Program-made: the position numbers and the translations under genes
The notes under the pieces: generated by a model
The model's database searches: none
Seen by the model: only the letters and a program-made list of their open reading frames with translations
What the model was told of the DNA's origin: nothing
From: Candidatus Accumulibacter affinis
GTDB lineage: Bacteria; Pseudomonadota; Gammaproteobacteria; Burkholderiales; Rhodocyclaceae
Direction of reading: 5' to 3'
DNA: 64,000 nucleotides
Assembly (NCBI GenBank): GCA_016713625.1
Contig: JADJOT010000008.1
Location: 455,508 to 519,507, forward strand
Part shown: piece after piece, positions 24,906-33,282 of the stretch
How the letters are laid out: every line of letters begins with the position of its first letter
Numbering within the stretch: position 1 is the stretch's first letter

Positions 24906-27900
24906 CGCTTCTGGGAATCCTCGATGCGCTGTTCACAGGCGGCGGCGCGGGCGTCGGCGACGATGGCTTCTTCATTCATGAAGTGTTGGCGTTGCTCGGG
25001 GCTGAGGCAAGCATTCGTGGCCCGCTTCAAATGTTCGAGCAGCGCTGGCCCGGTTACCCGCCAGTAGCGGGCAGTGCCGTCGCGTGAGGCCGTGACGACA
25101 TGGCTGCCGTCGGGACTGAAGGCGGCACTGGTCACTGCAGCGTCGTGTCCGCGCAGCACCATTTCCTTTCCCTTGCCGTCAGCCGACCAGACGCGAGCGG
25201 TGCCATCGCGCGACGCCGTCACCACGCGCCGGCTGTCGGGGCTGAAGGCGATGCCCGTGACCTCCGACTGATGGCTACGCAGGACGACCGGTGTGCCGCG
25301 CCCATCGACCCGCCAGATGCGCGCTGTGCCATCGGCCGAGGCACTGCCGACCAGCGTGCCATCCGGGCTGAAGACGACTTTCCCGATCGGGCCGTCGTGG
25401 CCCAGCAGGATCAGCGGCGCAGCACCGTGACCAGCGGCCGACCAGACGCGGACGGTGTTGTCCGCCGCCGCCGAGGCGACGGACTTGCCATCCGGGCTGA
25501 AGGCCACACTCGACACCCGGCCACCGTGGCCACTCAGGACGATCGGTTCAGCGGACCCGTCGACCGACCACAGCCGCACCGTGCCATCGTCCGAGGCGCT
25601 CGCCAGTCGGCGGCTGTCCGCGCTGAAGGCAGCAGCGCGGACCCAGCCGGTATGGCCTTCCAGGACCCGCGCTTGACCCTGGCCGCTGACCGGCCAGATC
25701 CGCACGGTATTGTCCAGCGAGCTGCTCGCCACCCAACGCCCATCCGGGCTGAAGACGGCGCGCCCGGCCGGCCAGGAGTGACCGCGCCAGACGACCGTTT
25801 CGCCATCACCGTCGGTTGGCCAGAGCCGTACTGTGCCATCGAATGAAGCGGTGACGATATGCCGGCCATCGGGGCTGAACTCTGCCCACCAGACCGCTTG
25901 TTCATGTCCGCGCAGAACCTGTGCTGCCTTGCCGCTGTCTTCAGCCAGTCGCCACAGGCGGGCAGTACCATCCTGCGACGCCGTGACCACCTGTTGGCCG
26001 TCGGGGCTGAAGCTGGCGCCCCAGACCGCTCCCCGATGCCCGTGCAGGACCACCGGCTCACTGGCCTGCAGCGGCCAGATGCGGGCGGTGCCGTCGTCGG
26101 CCGTGGTGATCAGGCGGGTTCCGTCCGGGCTGAAAGCGGCGCTCAGGACCGGCACCTGACCGCGCAGAACGACTGGCTGGCCCCCGTTCACCGACCACAG
26201 CCGGACTGGCTCGTCGGCCTTGACGACGACCACCCAGCGTCCGTCGGGACTGAAGCTCGTCTGCCGGACAGATCCTTGATTGTCACCGAGAACCACCGCT
26301 GCGCCTGGTTCATTGATCGACCACAGGCGCACCGTGCCATCGCGGGATGCCGTCACCAGCCGCTTCCCATTCGGGCTGAATGCCGCGCTCACCACCTGAT
26401 CGGTGTGAGCACGCAAGACGATGGGCTGGCCGCTGCCGTCGCTGGACCACAGGCGGGCGGTGGTGTCGGCCGATGCGGTCACTACCTGCCGCCCGTCCGG
26501 GCTGAAACCGGCGGCCAACACCGGCCCGTCGTGGCCGCGGAGGACTGCCAGAGGCTTGCCGTCAGCGGCTGACCACAGTCGCGCCGTACCATCGCGGGAG
26601 GCGGTGACGACCTGCCGGCCGTCGGGGCTGAAAACGGCGCTGAGCACCTGCCAGTCATGGCCTTGCAGGAGTACCGGCTTACCGTCGCCATCGGCCGGCC
26701 AGATTTTCGCCAGACCGTCGTTGTAGGCGACCACGACGCGCTTGCCGTCCGGGCTGAAAGCGGCGCCGCGCAGTCTGGCGACGTCGCCCAGACTGACCGG
26801 GTTGCCGCCTGGCGTGGTCGGCCAGACCTGAACGCTACCGTACTCCAGGGGCGTCACCAGAAGGTGGCGGCCATCGGGGCTGAAGGCCGTGCTGGCCAGA
26901 GGTCCCTGGAGGGTGTCCAGCGTGCGCGGCTGACCGCGGCCGTCGGCTGACCAGAGATTGACCTTGCCGTCTTTGGAAGCGGTGGCAATCTGGCTGCCGT
27001 CGGGACTGAAACTCGCGCTGGTGACGCCCTGGTCGTGTCCTTTGAGCACGTTCAGCGGTAGCAGTTGCTCGGCGACCCCGCGCGCGACTCGCGCGCCGCC
27101 CACGGGGTCGTGCCCATCGTCGAGTTCCGCCAGCAGCAGCGCCTGGACGAGCGGGTCAGGCTCGACACTGGCGGCATTGACCAGATAACTGTCGTGAATC
27201 AGCCCGGCCTGTTGCTCGGCGATCCGCTGATTCTCCCAGGCCAGATTTCTCTGCCACAGCGCATACAGGCCGAACAGCAGGGTGATCAGCGCTGCGCAGG
27301 CCAGCACGACGATCAGCCGCTGCGTCTGCCGCTGCTTGCGCTGCCTGGCCAGTGCCTGGTCAGCGAGTTCCTGCTCCCAGGCCGCCTGGCTCTGCTCGAG
27401 AAAGGCCATGGTTTGTTCGAAGTGCGGATCGTAGCGGTCGGCCCAGGCAGCGCTCGGCTGCCGCTCCTGGCGCCACTGCAGCGCCAGTTGCAGTTCGGGG
27501 TTGCGCAGCAGCCCGGCTTCTGCCTGCTCGTACAGCGCGGCGCGGTCGGCCAGGCGCCGATAGAGCCAGGCCGAGCGGGCTTCCTGGCCGGTCCACTGGA
27601 GCAGTCGCTCCCAGCAGCGCATCAGACTCTCGTGCGAAATATCGAGGATCGTGTCGGCTTCCAGGACAACGTCCGGCGGTGGCATCAGAAACGACCGTCC
27701 CGGCGCCCGGAAACAGTCGACGACGCGAACGATTTCGGCGGGCGCGCAGCGGGTGATGGCGCAGATGGTTGCCAGCGGCGCCGGCTGGCGGATGCCCAGG
27801 GCGTTGTCGCCCTGTAAGGTCAGGGCTTTGAAGAGATCGGCGGCAATCGCTTGTTCTTTTTCGCCGAGTTCCTGATAGGCTTCCTCGGCGTGGCGCGACA

Positions 27901-28870
27901 GCGCCTCCTTGAGAGTGCCGATCGCCTCATACTGGGCCAGATCCAGCGGCTCGCTGCCGTCCCCCTGTTGACGCCAGCAATCCCACAGCCGCATCAGTGC
28001 GTGCTGCAGGACGGGTAGCTGATCGAGGTCATCGCCGACCTCATTGAGCAAGCGGATCACCAGCCGCGGCGCAATGCGGCCACCGCCGACCGCCACCGGG
28101 CCGACGATGGCCGCCTGCAGTTCATCGCGACGTAAACGCGGTACCAGATATTGACTGCCGTTGATTGCCTCGGGAAGCCCCGGAAAACTGATGCAGCTAC
28201 CGATGAAATCCGAGCGCATGGTGAGAATCACGTAGATCGGCAGAGTGTTCTGTTGCACGGCCGCAAGCAGCAGTTTGACGAAGGCGACCGCCTCGTCCCG
28301 CGACGCGCTGCAGCTCTGCTTGAAGCGGAACAGTTCCTCGAACTGATCGACCATCACCAGGACATTGTCCGCCGTCGGCAGGTGCGCCTGCCGGACGCAA
28401 TCGACGAGACCCATGGCGCTGCTGCGCAGGGTGGTCTCCAGGATCAGTCGATTGATATCGGCCAGTTCGCCGCTGGCGCCAAGCACTTCCGGGGTATCGA
28501 GTGCGCGCGCCAGGTTGCCGATCGGTGCATTCCCCGGACGCAGAATGGCCACCCGCCAGCTCGACCCGGCTCGCGTCATGTAGCCGCCGTAGAGGGCGGG
28601 TATCAGTCCGGCGCGGACCAGTGAGGACTTGCCGCTGCCGGAACTGCCGACGATCGCCAGAAAACGATTGCCGCGCAGCCGCCTGAGCAATTCATCAATC
28701 TGTAGTTCGCGGCCGAAGAACAGGTAGTCTTCGTCAGGCTCGAACGGCCTCAAGCCGGGAAATGGATTGGGATTGCCAGCGGGATTGCCAGCGGCCGCCG
28801 CATCGGCAGGATTCGCTGCCGATGCGGCGGCCGCACCCGGAATATGGTCAGAGGGCGCCGAACTTGACAT
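24902..28870 (-). CDS. nSTAND NTPase with 16 WD40 repeats
   Basis: 1322 residues from ATG 28870; GTG/ATG starts further upstream (to 28921) would overlap the TIR gene more. Residues 35-45 hold the N-P-F-P-G-L-R-P-F lead typical of nSTAND1; Walker A G-S-S-G-S-G-K-S at 75-82; Walker B-like M-V-D-Q-F-E-E-L-F near 165. A single membrane helix lies around 515-540. From about residue 600 I count 16 WD40 repeats, each with S-P-D-G and a terminal W, enough for two propellers. It overlaps the TIR gene by 23 bases, so the two are co-translated. STAND proteins act as ligand-triggered switches. Confidence 0.88.
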   Translation of the reverse strand: MSSSAPSDHIPGAAAASAANPADAAAAGNPAGNPNPFPGLRPFEPDEDYLFFGRELQIDELLRRLRGNRFLAIVGSSGSGKSSLVRAGLIPALYGGYMTRAGSSWRVAILRPGNAPIGNLARALDTPEVLGASGELADINRLILETTLRSSAMGLVDCVRQAHLPTADNVLVMVDQFEELFRFKQSCSASRDEAVAFVKLLLAAVQQNTLPIYVILTMRSDFIGSCISFPGLPEAINGSQYLVPRLRRDELQAAIVGPVAVGGGRIAPRLVIRLLNEVGDDLDQLPVLQHALMRLWDCWRQQGDGSEPLDLAQYEAIGTLKEALSRHAEEAYQELGEKEQAIAADLFKALTLQGDNALGIRQPAPLATICAITRCAPAEIVRVVDCFRAPGRSFLMPPPDVVLEADTILDISHESLMRCWERLLQWTGQEARSAWLYRRLADRAALYEQAEAGLLRNPELQLALQWRQERQPSAAWADRYDPHFEQTMAFLEQSQAAWEQELADQALARQRKQRQTQRLIVVLACAALITLLFGLYALWQRNLAWENQRIAEQQAGLIHDSYLVNAASVEPDPLVQALLLAELDDGHDPVGGARVARGVAEQLLPLNVLKGHDQGVTSASFSPDGSQIATASKDGKVNLWSADGRGQPRTLDTLQGPLASTAFSPDGRHLLVTPLEYGSVQVWPTTPGGNPVSLGDVARLRGAAFSPDGKRVVVAYNDGLAKIWPADGDGKPVLLQGHDWQVLSAVFSPDGRQVVTASRDGTARLWSAADGKPLAVLRGHDGPVLAAGFSPDGRQVVTASADTTARLWSSDGSGQPIVLRAHTDQVVSAAFSPNGKRLVTASRDGTVRLWSINEPGAAVVLGDNQGSVRQTSFSPDGRWVVVVKADEPVRLWSVNGGQPVVLRGQVPVLSAAFSPDGTRLITTADDGTARIWPLQASEPVVLHGHRGAVWGASFSPDGQQVVTASQDGTARLWRLAEDSGKAAQVLRGHEQAVWWAEFSPDGRHIVTASFDGTVRLWPTDGDGETVVWRGHSWPAGRAVFSPDGRWVASSSLDNTVRIWPVSGQGQARVLEGHTGWVRAAAFSADSRRLASASDDGTVRLWSVDGSAEPIVLSGHGGRVSSVAFSPDGKSVASAAADNTVRVWSAAGHGAAPLILLGHDGPIGKVVFSPDGTLVGSASADGTARIWRVDGRGTPVVLRSHQSEVTGIAFSPDSRRVVTASRDGTARVWSADGKGKEMVLRGHDAAVTSAAFSPDGSHVVTASRDGTARYWRVTGPALLEHLKRATNACLSPEQRQHFMNEEAIVADARAAACEQRIEDSQKR

Positions 28871-30365
28871 CGCTGCGACTGCCAGTGTCGGTTTCGCGCA
28901 GACTGGCGATGAAGGTGGCAAGGACGCCAGGGTCGAAGGTGTCGGTCAGCTGTTGCAACACCAGTGCCTCGTGCGTGCGCAGGCGAACCTTTTGCGCGGT
29001 CAGGGGCGGTGCGACATAGATCGCCTTGCCGCGTAGCGGCGCGCTGCGGCCGAGATCGGCGCTTTTACGCACTTCGCTGAGCTTGCGGCGTTGCCACAGC
29101 TCGTTGCCCTCACCGTAGTAGATCAGCAAGGCATCGCAGCTTTGCAGGTTTTCTTCGTGGTCAAGGCGCGCTGGCGTCTCGTCAGGATCGAAGAGCGGCA
29201 GAATGACTTCGAAACCCTCGGCAAACAGGTGATCTTCGAGCGCTGCGATCTGATCCCGATCCCGTTCGTCACAGATCAGGTAAATCCGGACCACGCCTTC
29301 GGCCGCTGGCGTTGCGCGGCCGTGGGCAGCCCCTGCGGGCGGATTCAGCATGCGGTAAATGGCGGTCTTCAGATCCTCGAAGGGGGTCTGGAGCAGATCG
29401 CCGCGCTGATGCAGCCGGGCATCGGTGTGTAGTTGCTCGACGAAGCGCTGTTGCCGCTCGTCGTTCACAACCAGCTCGGGCGGCAGCCAGATCAGGCGCG
29501 CCAGGTCGCTCATGCTGCGCCTGGCGGCAAGTTCGTATTGCAGCGCGACGATCGAGCTCTGCGTCCCCTCGGGAACGATCCCGTACTCGCTACCGATCAG
29601 GTGAATCGACAACTGACAGGCGGCAAGTTGCTGCTGCACGAACGCGTCCCAGTCGGAGGCCAGCCAGGAAGGCGGCGCCCGGTCGGGCAACACCCGGTAG
29701 CCCTGATGCAGCAGATCGCGGCGGATGGCCTCCCGCTGCGGTTGCAGATCGGAACTGGTCTCCGCCAGATAGACGTTGCCTTTGCTGACGCCGGCAAGCG
29801 GTGCCTGCGTACCATGGTCGGCAAGGACCTGCAGCAGGTCGGCCAGATCATAGGCCAGATCGTCGAGCTTTTGCCAGTACCTGGCCTGCATCTCCTGACC
29901 GTAGGTCTGATCGAGTTCCTGTGCTCGGCCAGTTTCCGAATCGACGCAGAAGAATTCGTAGCCGAGCAAGGACTCGACTTCGGGCGGGTGACGTTCGAGC
30001 GGCAGCGGCGTCTTGATCACCTTGAACAGCCGCGATTTGTTGCCGATCCGGCTGCCGCTGCCGGCGTCGGCGACCTCCAGGAAAGTGCTCATTTCCCGAC
30101 GGCACCAGTCGGAATTCGCATAGCGCGGCGACAACACGGCGACCAGTGCGGCGACGCCGGGCAGACGTTCGACCAGAGTATCCGCGAAATAGTCGTTGCC
30201 TTGCAGCTTGGGATCGCGCCAGATCCGCGGTTCTCTACCGAGCAGCTGGCCGAGGCGGATTTTCAGGGCGCGGTCGAATCGAGAAATCCAGCCAGCCTGG
30301 CCCTCGACAAACGCCTGGTTGTCGAGATGGGCATAACTGATAAACACATCGTCCGCAAAGTTCAT
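28848..30365 (-). CDS. TIR-domain protein with DUF4062-like middle domain
   Basis: 505 residues from ATG 30365, where the TIR domain begins (D-D-V-F-I-S-Y-A). TIR domain about 1-150: the S-D-W-C-R-R-E motif puts a glutamate at residue 91 where catalytic TIRs have theirs. Around residue 194 a DUF4062-type stretch starts (V-Y-L-A-E-T-S-S-D-L-x-x-x-R-E-A), and from about 358 a second TIR-like alpha/beta domain (R-I-Y-L-I-C-D-E-R-D). Such TIRs may consume NAD or act as adaptors. With the STAND-WD40 gene it forms a likely sensor-effector pair. Confidence 0.85.
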   Translation of the reverse strand: MNFADDVFISYAHLDNQAFVEGQAGWISRFDRALKIRLGQLLGREPRIWRDPKLQGNDYFADTLVERLPGVAALVAVLSPRYANSDWCRREMSTFLEVADAGSGSRIGNKSRLFKVIKTPLPLERHPPEVESLLGYEFFCVDSETGRAQELDQTYGQEMQARYWQKLDDLAYDLADLLQVLADHGTQAPLAGVSKGNVYLAETSSDLQPQREAIRRDLLHQGYRVLPDRAPPSWLASDWDAFVQQQLAACQLSIHLIGSEYGIVPEGTQSSIVALQYELAARRSMSDLARLIWLPPELVVNDERQQRFVEQLHTDARLHQRGDLLQTPFEDLKTAIYRMLNPPAGAAHGRATPAAEGVVRIYLICDERDRDQIAALEDHLFAEGFEVILPLFDPDETPARLDHEENLQSCDALLIYYGEGNELWQRRKLSEVRKSADLGRSAPLRGKAIYVAPPLTAQKVRLRTHEALVLQQLTDTFDPGVLATFIASLRETDTGSRSDVKFGAL

Positions 30366-30879
30366 CGGTGGCTGCCAGTCTGGTTGTGCAGTGCAGGAAC
30401 GGCGGGCCCGCACCGGCGAGGCGATGACCATGCTGTGGGGTCGACCGAAACACCGAGGCTGCGATGCGGATCATACAGGGTCTGCCGACGCTTTGTAGCT
30501 GCGGCGCGCGAGCAGCCTGGCGCAAGCGATCCGCAGGCTCGGTCAGATCGGTGGCTGGCTCGGCTGCCGACGCGATGGACCGTCCGACAGCCAGGTGCCC
30601 AGGCGTGGCCGGTCGCATTCCGACGTGGTCGCCAAGAGGTGCAGCACCTTCACGCGCTTACCGCCACCCCGGATCTGGCACTCCGGTCCTGCGCCTGATG
30701 GCTTCGGGAGGTGCGGTGAGCAGGGCGCAGTTGTTCCGAACCGGTCGGCGAAACGCGTAAAATGTCGCCATGAACCGTTCCGAGGGTAATCACGACATGC
30801 GCAAGCACCAGCCTGCGCGGCGGTACGCGGCCACCGGCGGTGCACATCGTCGTCGAGCCCCCCACCGTTGGCGCCGGCG
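30366..30879. other. intergenic region, no gene recognised
   Basis: 514 bases between the divergent TIR and amidase genes. Short open frames on both strands lack ribosome sites and look like shadows. The region should hold promoters of both genes, but no clear -35/-10 pair stands out. Confidence 0.4.
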
Positions 30880-31638
30880 ATGATTCGTCCCCTGCTACGT
30901 GGCGTCTGCCTCGGTTGTGCGTGCGCGGTGCTTGCGGGATGCGGCGGATTTCCGGCGGGCCCCGCGGAGCGGGCGATTGCGGCACCATCCCCGAACTACA
31001 ATGCCCGCCGGCCAAATTTCGTGATCGTCCACGACACCAGCAGTGGCAACGTCGAGCGTGCCCTCAAGACGCTCACCGATCCGGCCCGCGAAGTTAGCTC
31101 GCATTACCTGATCGGACGCGACGGCACTTTGTACCAACTCGTCGACGAGGATAAGCGCGCCTGGCACGCCGGCGCATCGTGGTGGGGAGGCCATACCGAT
31201 CTCAACTCGGCGTCGATCGGCATCGAGCTCGACAACACCGGTGCCGAAGCCTACGCCGAGGCTCAAATCGTGAGTCTCCTGGAACTGTTGAAGGGTTTGC
31301 AGGAACGTTACCGGATTCCGGCGAGCAATTTTCTCGGACATGGCGACATCGCCGTGCGTCGAAAAGTCGATCCGAGCCGCTACTTCCCCTGGGAACGTCT
31401 GGCGAGGGAGGGGTTCGGTTTGTGGTGTCGCGAAGCAGTGCCGGCGCCGATCCCGGATCGTTTCGATTCCCTGCTTGCACTACAGGCCATCGGTTACGAC
31501 GTCGCTGACCCGGCGGCCGCCCGGGCAGCGTTTCGTCGGCATTTTCTCGGCGTCGACACGGACGGGGCAGTCAGTGAGGAGGAACGACAGCTGCTGCAGT
31601 GCCTGGTACTCGAGAAGCGTCAGAAGCGCGCGCCGTAA
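30880..31638 (+). CDS. N-acetylmuramoyl-L-alanine amidase lipoprotein (AmpD/Amidase_2 type)
   Basis: 252 residues from ATG 30880 (TTG 30868 is in frame). Lipobox V-L-A-G-C (Cys20) predicts a lipid-anchored periplasmic enzyme. Amidase_2 domain about 45-170: zinc ligand region V-I-V-H-D-T-S, S-S-H-Y-L-I-G-R-D-G, W-H-A-G-A-S-W-W-G-G and G-H-G-D-I-A-V-R-R-K-V-D-P match AmpD/AmiD. A C-terminal domain (about 185-250) resembles a peptidoglycan-binding helical bundle. Cleaves the amide between MurNAc and the stem peptide, for wall recycling or remodelling. Confidence 0.88.
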   Translation: MIRPLLRGVCLGCACAVLAGCGGFPAGPAERAIAAPSPNYNARRPNFVIVHDTSSGNVERALKTLTDPAREVSSHYLIGRDGTLYQLVDEDKRAWHAGASWWGGHTDLNSASIGIELDNTGAEAYAEAQIVSLLELLKGLQERYRIPASNFLGHGDIAVRRKVDPSRYFPWERLAREGFGLWCREAVPAPIPDRFDSLLALQAIGYDVADPAAARAAFRRHFLGVDTDGAVSEEERQLLQCLVLEKRQKRAP

Positions 31639-31898
31639 ACCCGCAGCCGGCGGTGGCATCCGATTCGTCGCCAGGTCCGAACCCTGGTTCGCAGATCCAC
31701 GTCGAGACAGTCCGTGCCGGGTCGTCGATCGACTGGTCAGCGACAAGTTGCGCGTGTACTTCACTCATCGCGTCAGTATCGGCGGCTTCCTGTCATCACT
31801 CGGGAGGGAAATTTCCGATTGACTGGCCCTGCAAGAATCCGGGATACTGATTCTGCGGGCGCTGGTTTTCCTTTCCTTGAACGTGACTGGAACTTGCC

Positions 31899-33260
31899 AT
31901 GATCATCAGACACCGGACTTTCGCTGGCCTCTCCGTGGTGACCATCGCCCTTGTCCTTGCGCTGGCCGCTCCGGCGACGCTGGCGGCGGACGCCACTGCC
32001 AGCGGCAACCTGCCGGCTCCCGAGTTGCTGCAGACGGACTACTCTCTCGACGATTACCTCACCGGCAGTTGGGGTGGCATCAGGGATAACTGGAAGCGAC
32101 AGGGCTTCGAGTTCAACTTGAATTATACGAGCGAGCCCATGGTCAACGTTGCCGGCGGCGAGAAGCGCGGCGGCACCTACGCCGACAACATCGCGCTGGA
32201 TCTTGGTTTCGACCTCGAACGGATCGCCGGGATCAAGAATACCAGCCTGCTGATCAAGCTCTCTCAACGCGACGGCAGATCGGTCTCCCAGCAATACATC
32301 GCGCCTTCGGTGGGCGGCAACGTGTTCACCGTGCAGGAACTGTACGGCGGTGAAACCTTCAAACTGGCCAACGTCCAGTTCACCACCCGCTTTCTCGACG
32401 ACCGTCTGAATCTGGCCTACGGGCGCCTGGTGGCCAACGATGACTTCCTGCGCTCGAACCTGTATTGCCAGTTCCTCAACAACTCCTTCTGTGGCAGCCC
32501 GAAGCCGGTCTTTCTGCAGAATCCCTTTACCTTTACCGCCTACCCACTGGCCACCTGGGGCGTGCGGGCGCGCTACGACACGCCGAATCGCGACTGGACC
32601 TTTCAGCTGGCCGTTTATGACGGCGATCCCGAGGACAAGGGCGGCAATCCGGCGAAGCCGCCGAACAACCCGCACGGCACCAACTGGGGCTGGGGCAATA
32701 ACGGCGTGACCCTGGCCGCCGAGGCGCAATATCACCTCAACCGCGATTCTCTGCAGGCTCTGCCAGGAGTCTACAAGATCGGGGCTTATTACCTCACCGG
32801 GCAGTTCCAGAACGTCGCCAGCATCACCAATGAGACCGAGCGCGGCAATGCCACGGGCTGGCTGCTGGCCGAACAGATGCTCTACCGCGAGGCGCCCGGG
32901 GACAAGCGTGGGCTATGGGGCTTCGGCTCGCTGGTCTTCAGCCTGACCAATGACACCAACCCGATGACCTGGTATTTCAACGCCGGGCTGGTTTATCAGG
33001 GACTCTTTCGCGGTCGGCCGAAGGACACTACGGGTCTGGCAATCACCAGCGGCTGGTTCGGCGACCAGGTCAACTCGGCGCAGGCCGCCCAGGGGCTGCC
33101 CAGCAAGACCTATGAGGCGGTCATCGAACTCAATCACATGTTTGTTGTCGGCAACGGCCTGCTGATCGGGCCGGACCTTCAGTACATCATCCGCCCCGCG
33201 GGCACGAGGGACATCGATAACGCCCTGGCCCTTGGCGCCAAGCTGAGCATTCAGTTCTGA
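31899..33260 (+). CDS. OprB-family carbohydrate-selective porin
   Basis: 453 residues. Signal peptide to A-T-L-A-A (residue 30). Early T-G-S-W-G-G-I-R-D-N-W and many amphipathic strands are OprB hallmarks; the chain ends L-S-I-Q-F with the terminal Phe for outer-membrane insertion. It provides the outer-membrane route for a sugar whose inner-membrane uptake is encoded by the two PTS genes that follow 22 and 21 bases apart. The coherent set supports glucose or a related hexose as substrate. Confidence 0.92.
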   Translation: MIIRHRTFAGLSVVTIALVLALAAPATLAADATASGNLPAPELLQTDYSLDDYLTGSWGGIRDNWKRQGFEFNLNYTSEPMVNVAGGEKRGGTYADNIALDLGFDLERIAGIKNTSLLIKLSQRDGRSVSQQYIAPSVGGNVFTVQELYGGETFKLANVQFTTRFLDDRLNLAYGRLVANDDFLRSNLYCQFLNNSFCGSPKPVFLQNPFTFTAYPLATWGVRARYDTPNRDWTFQLAVYDGDPEDKGGNPAKPPNNPHGTNWGWGNNGVTLAAEAQYHLNRDSLQALPGVYKIGAYYLTGQFQNVASITNETERGNATGWLLAEQMLYREAPGDKRGLWGFGSLVFSLTNDTNPMTWYFNAGLVYQGLFRGRPKDTTGLAITSGWFGDQVNSAQAAQGLPSKTYEAVIELNHMFVVGNGLLIGPDLQYIIRPAGTRDIDNALALGAKLSIQF

Positions 33261-33282
33261 TCGTTTCTTCGGGAGAAGGATA

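Noticed and set aside
25074..26950. Regular repeats resembling a CRISPR array at DNA level
   Set aside because: The periodicity of about 120-130 bases is the WD40 coding repeat; no constant short repeat plus unique spacers.
29433..30698. 421-residue open frame on the plus strand
   Set aside because: Antisense to the TIR gene, whose domains are clear.
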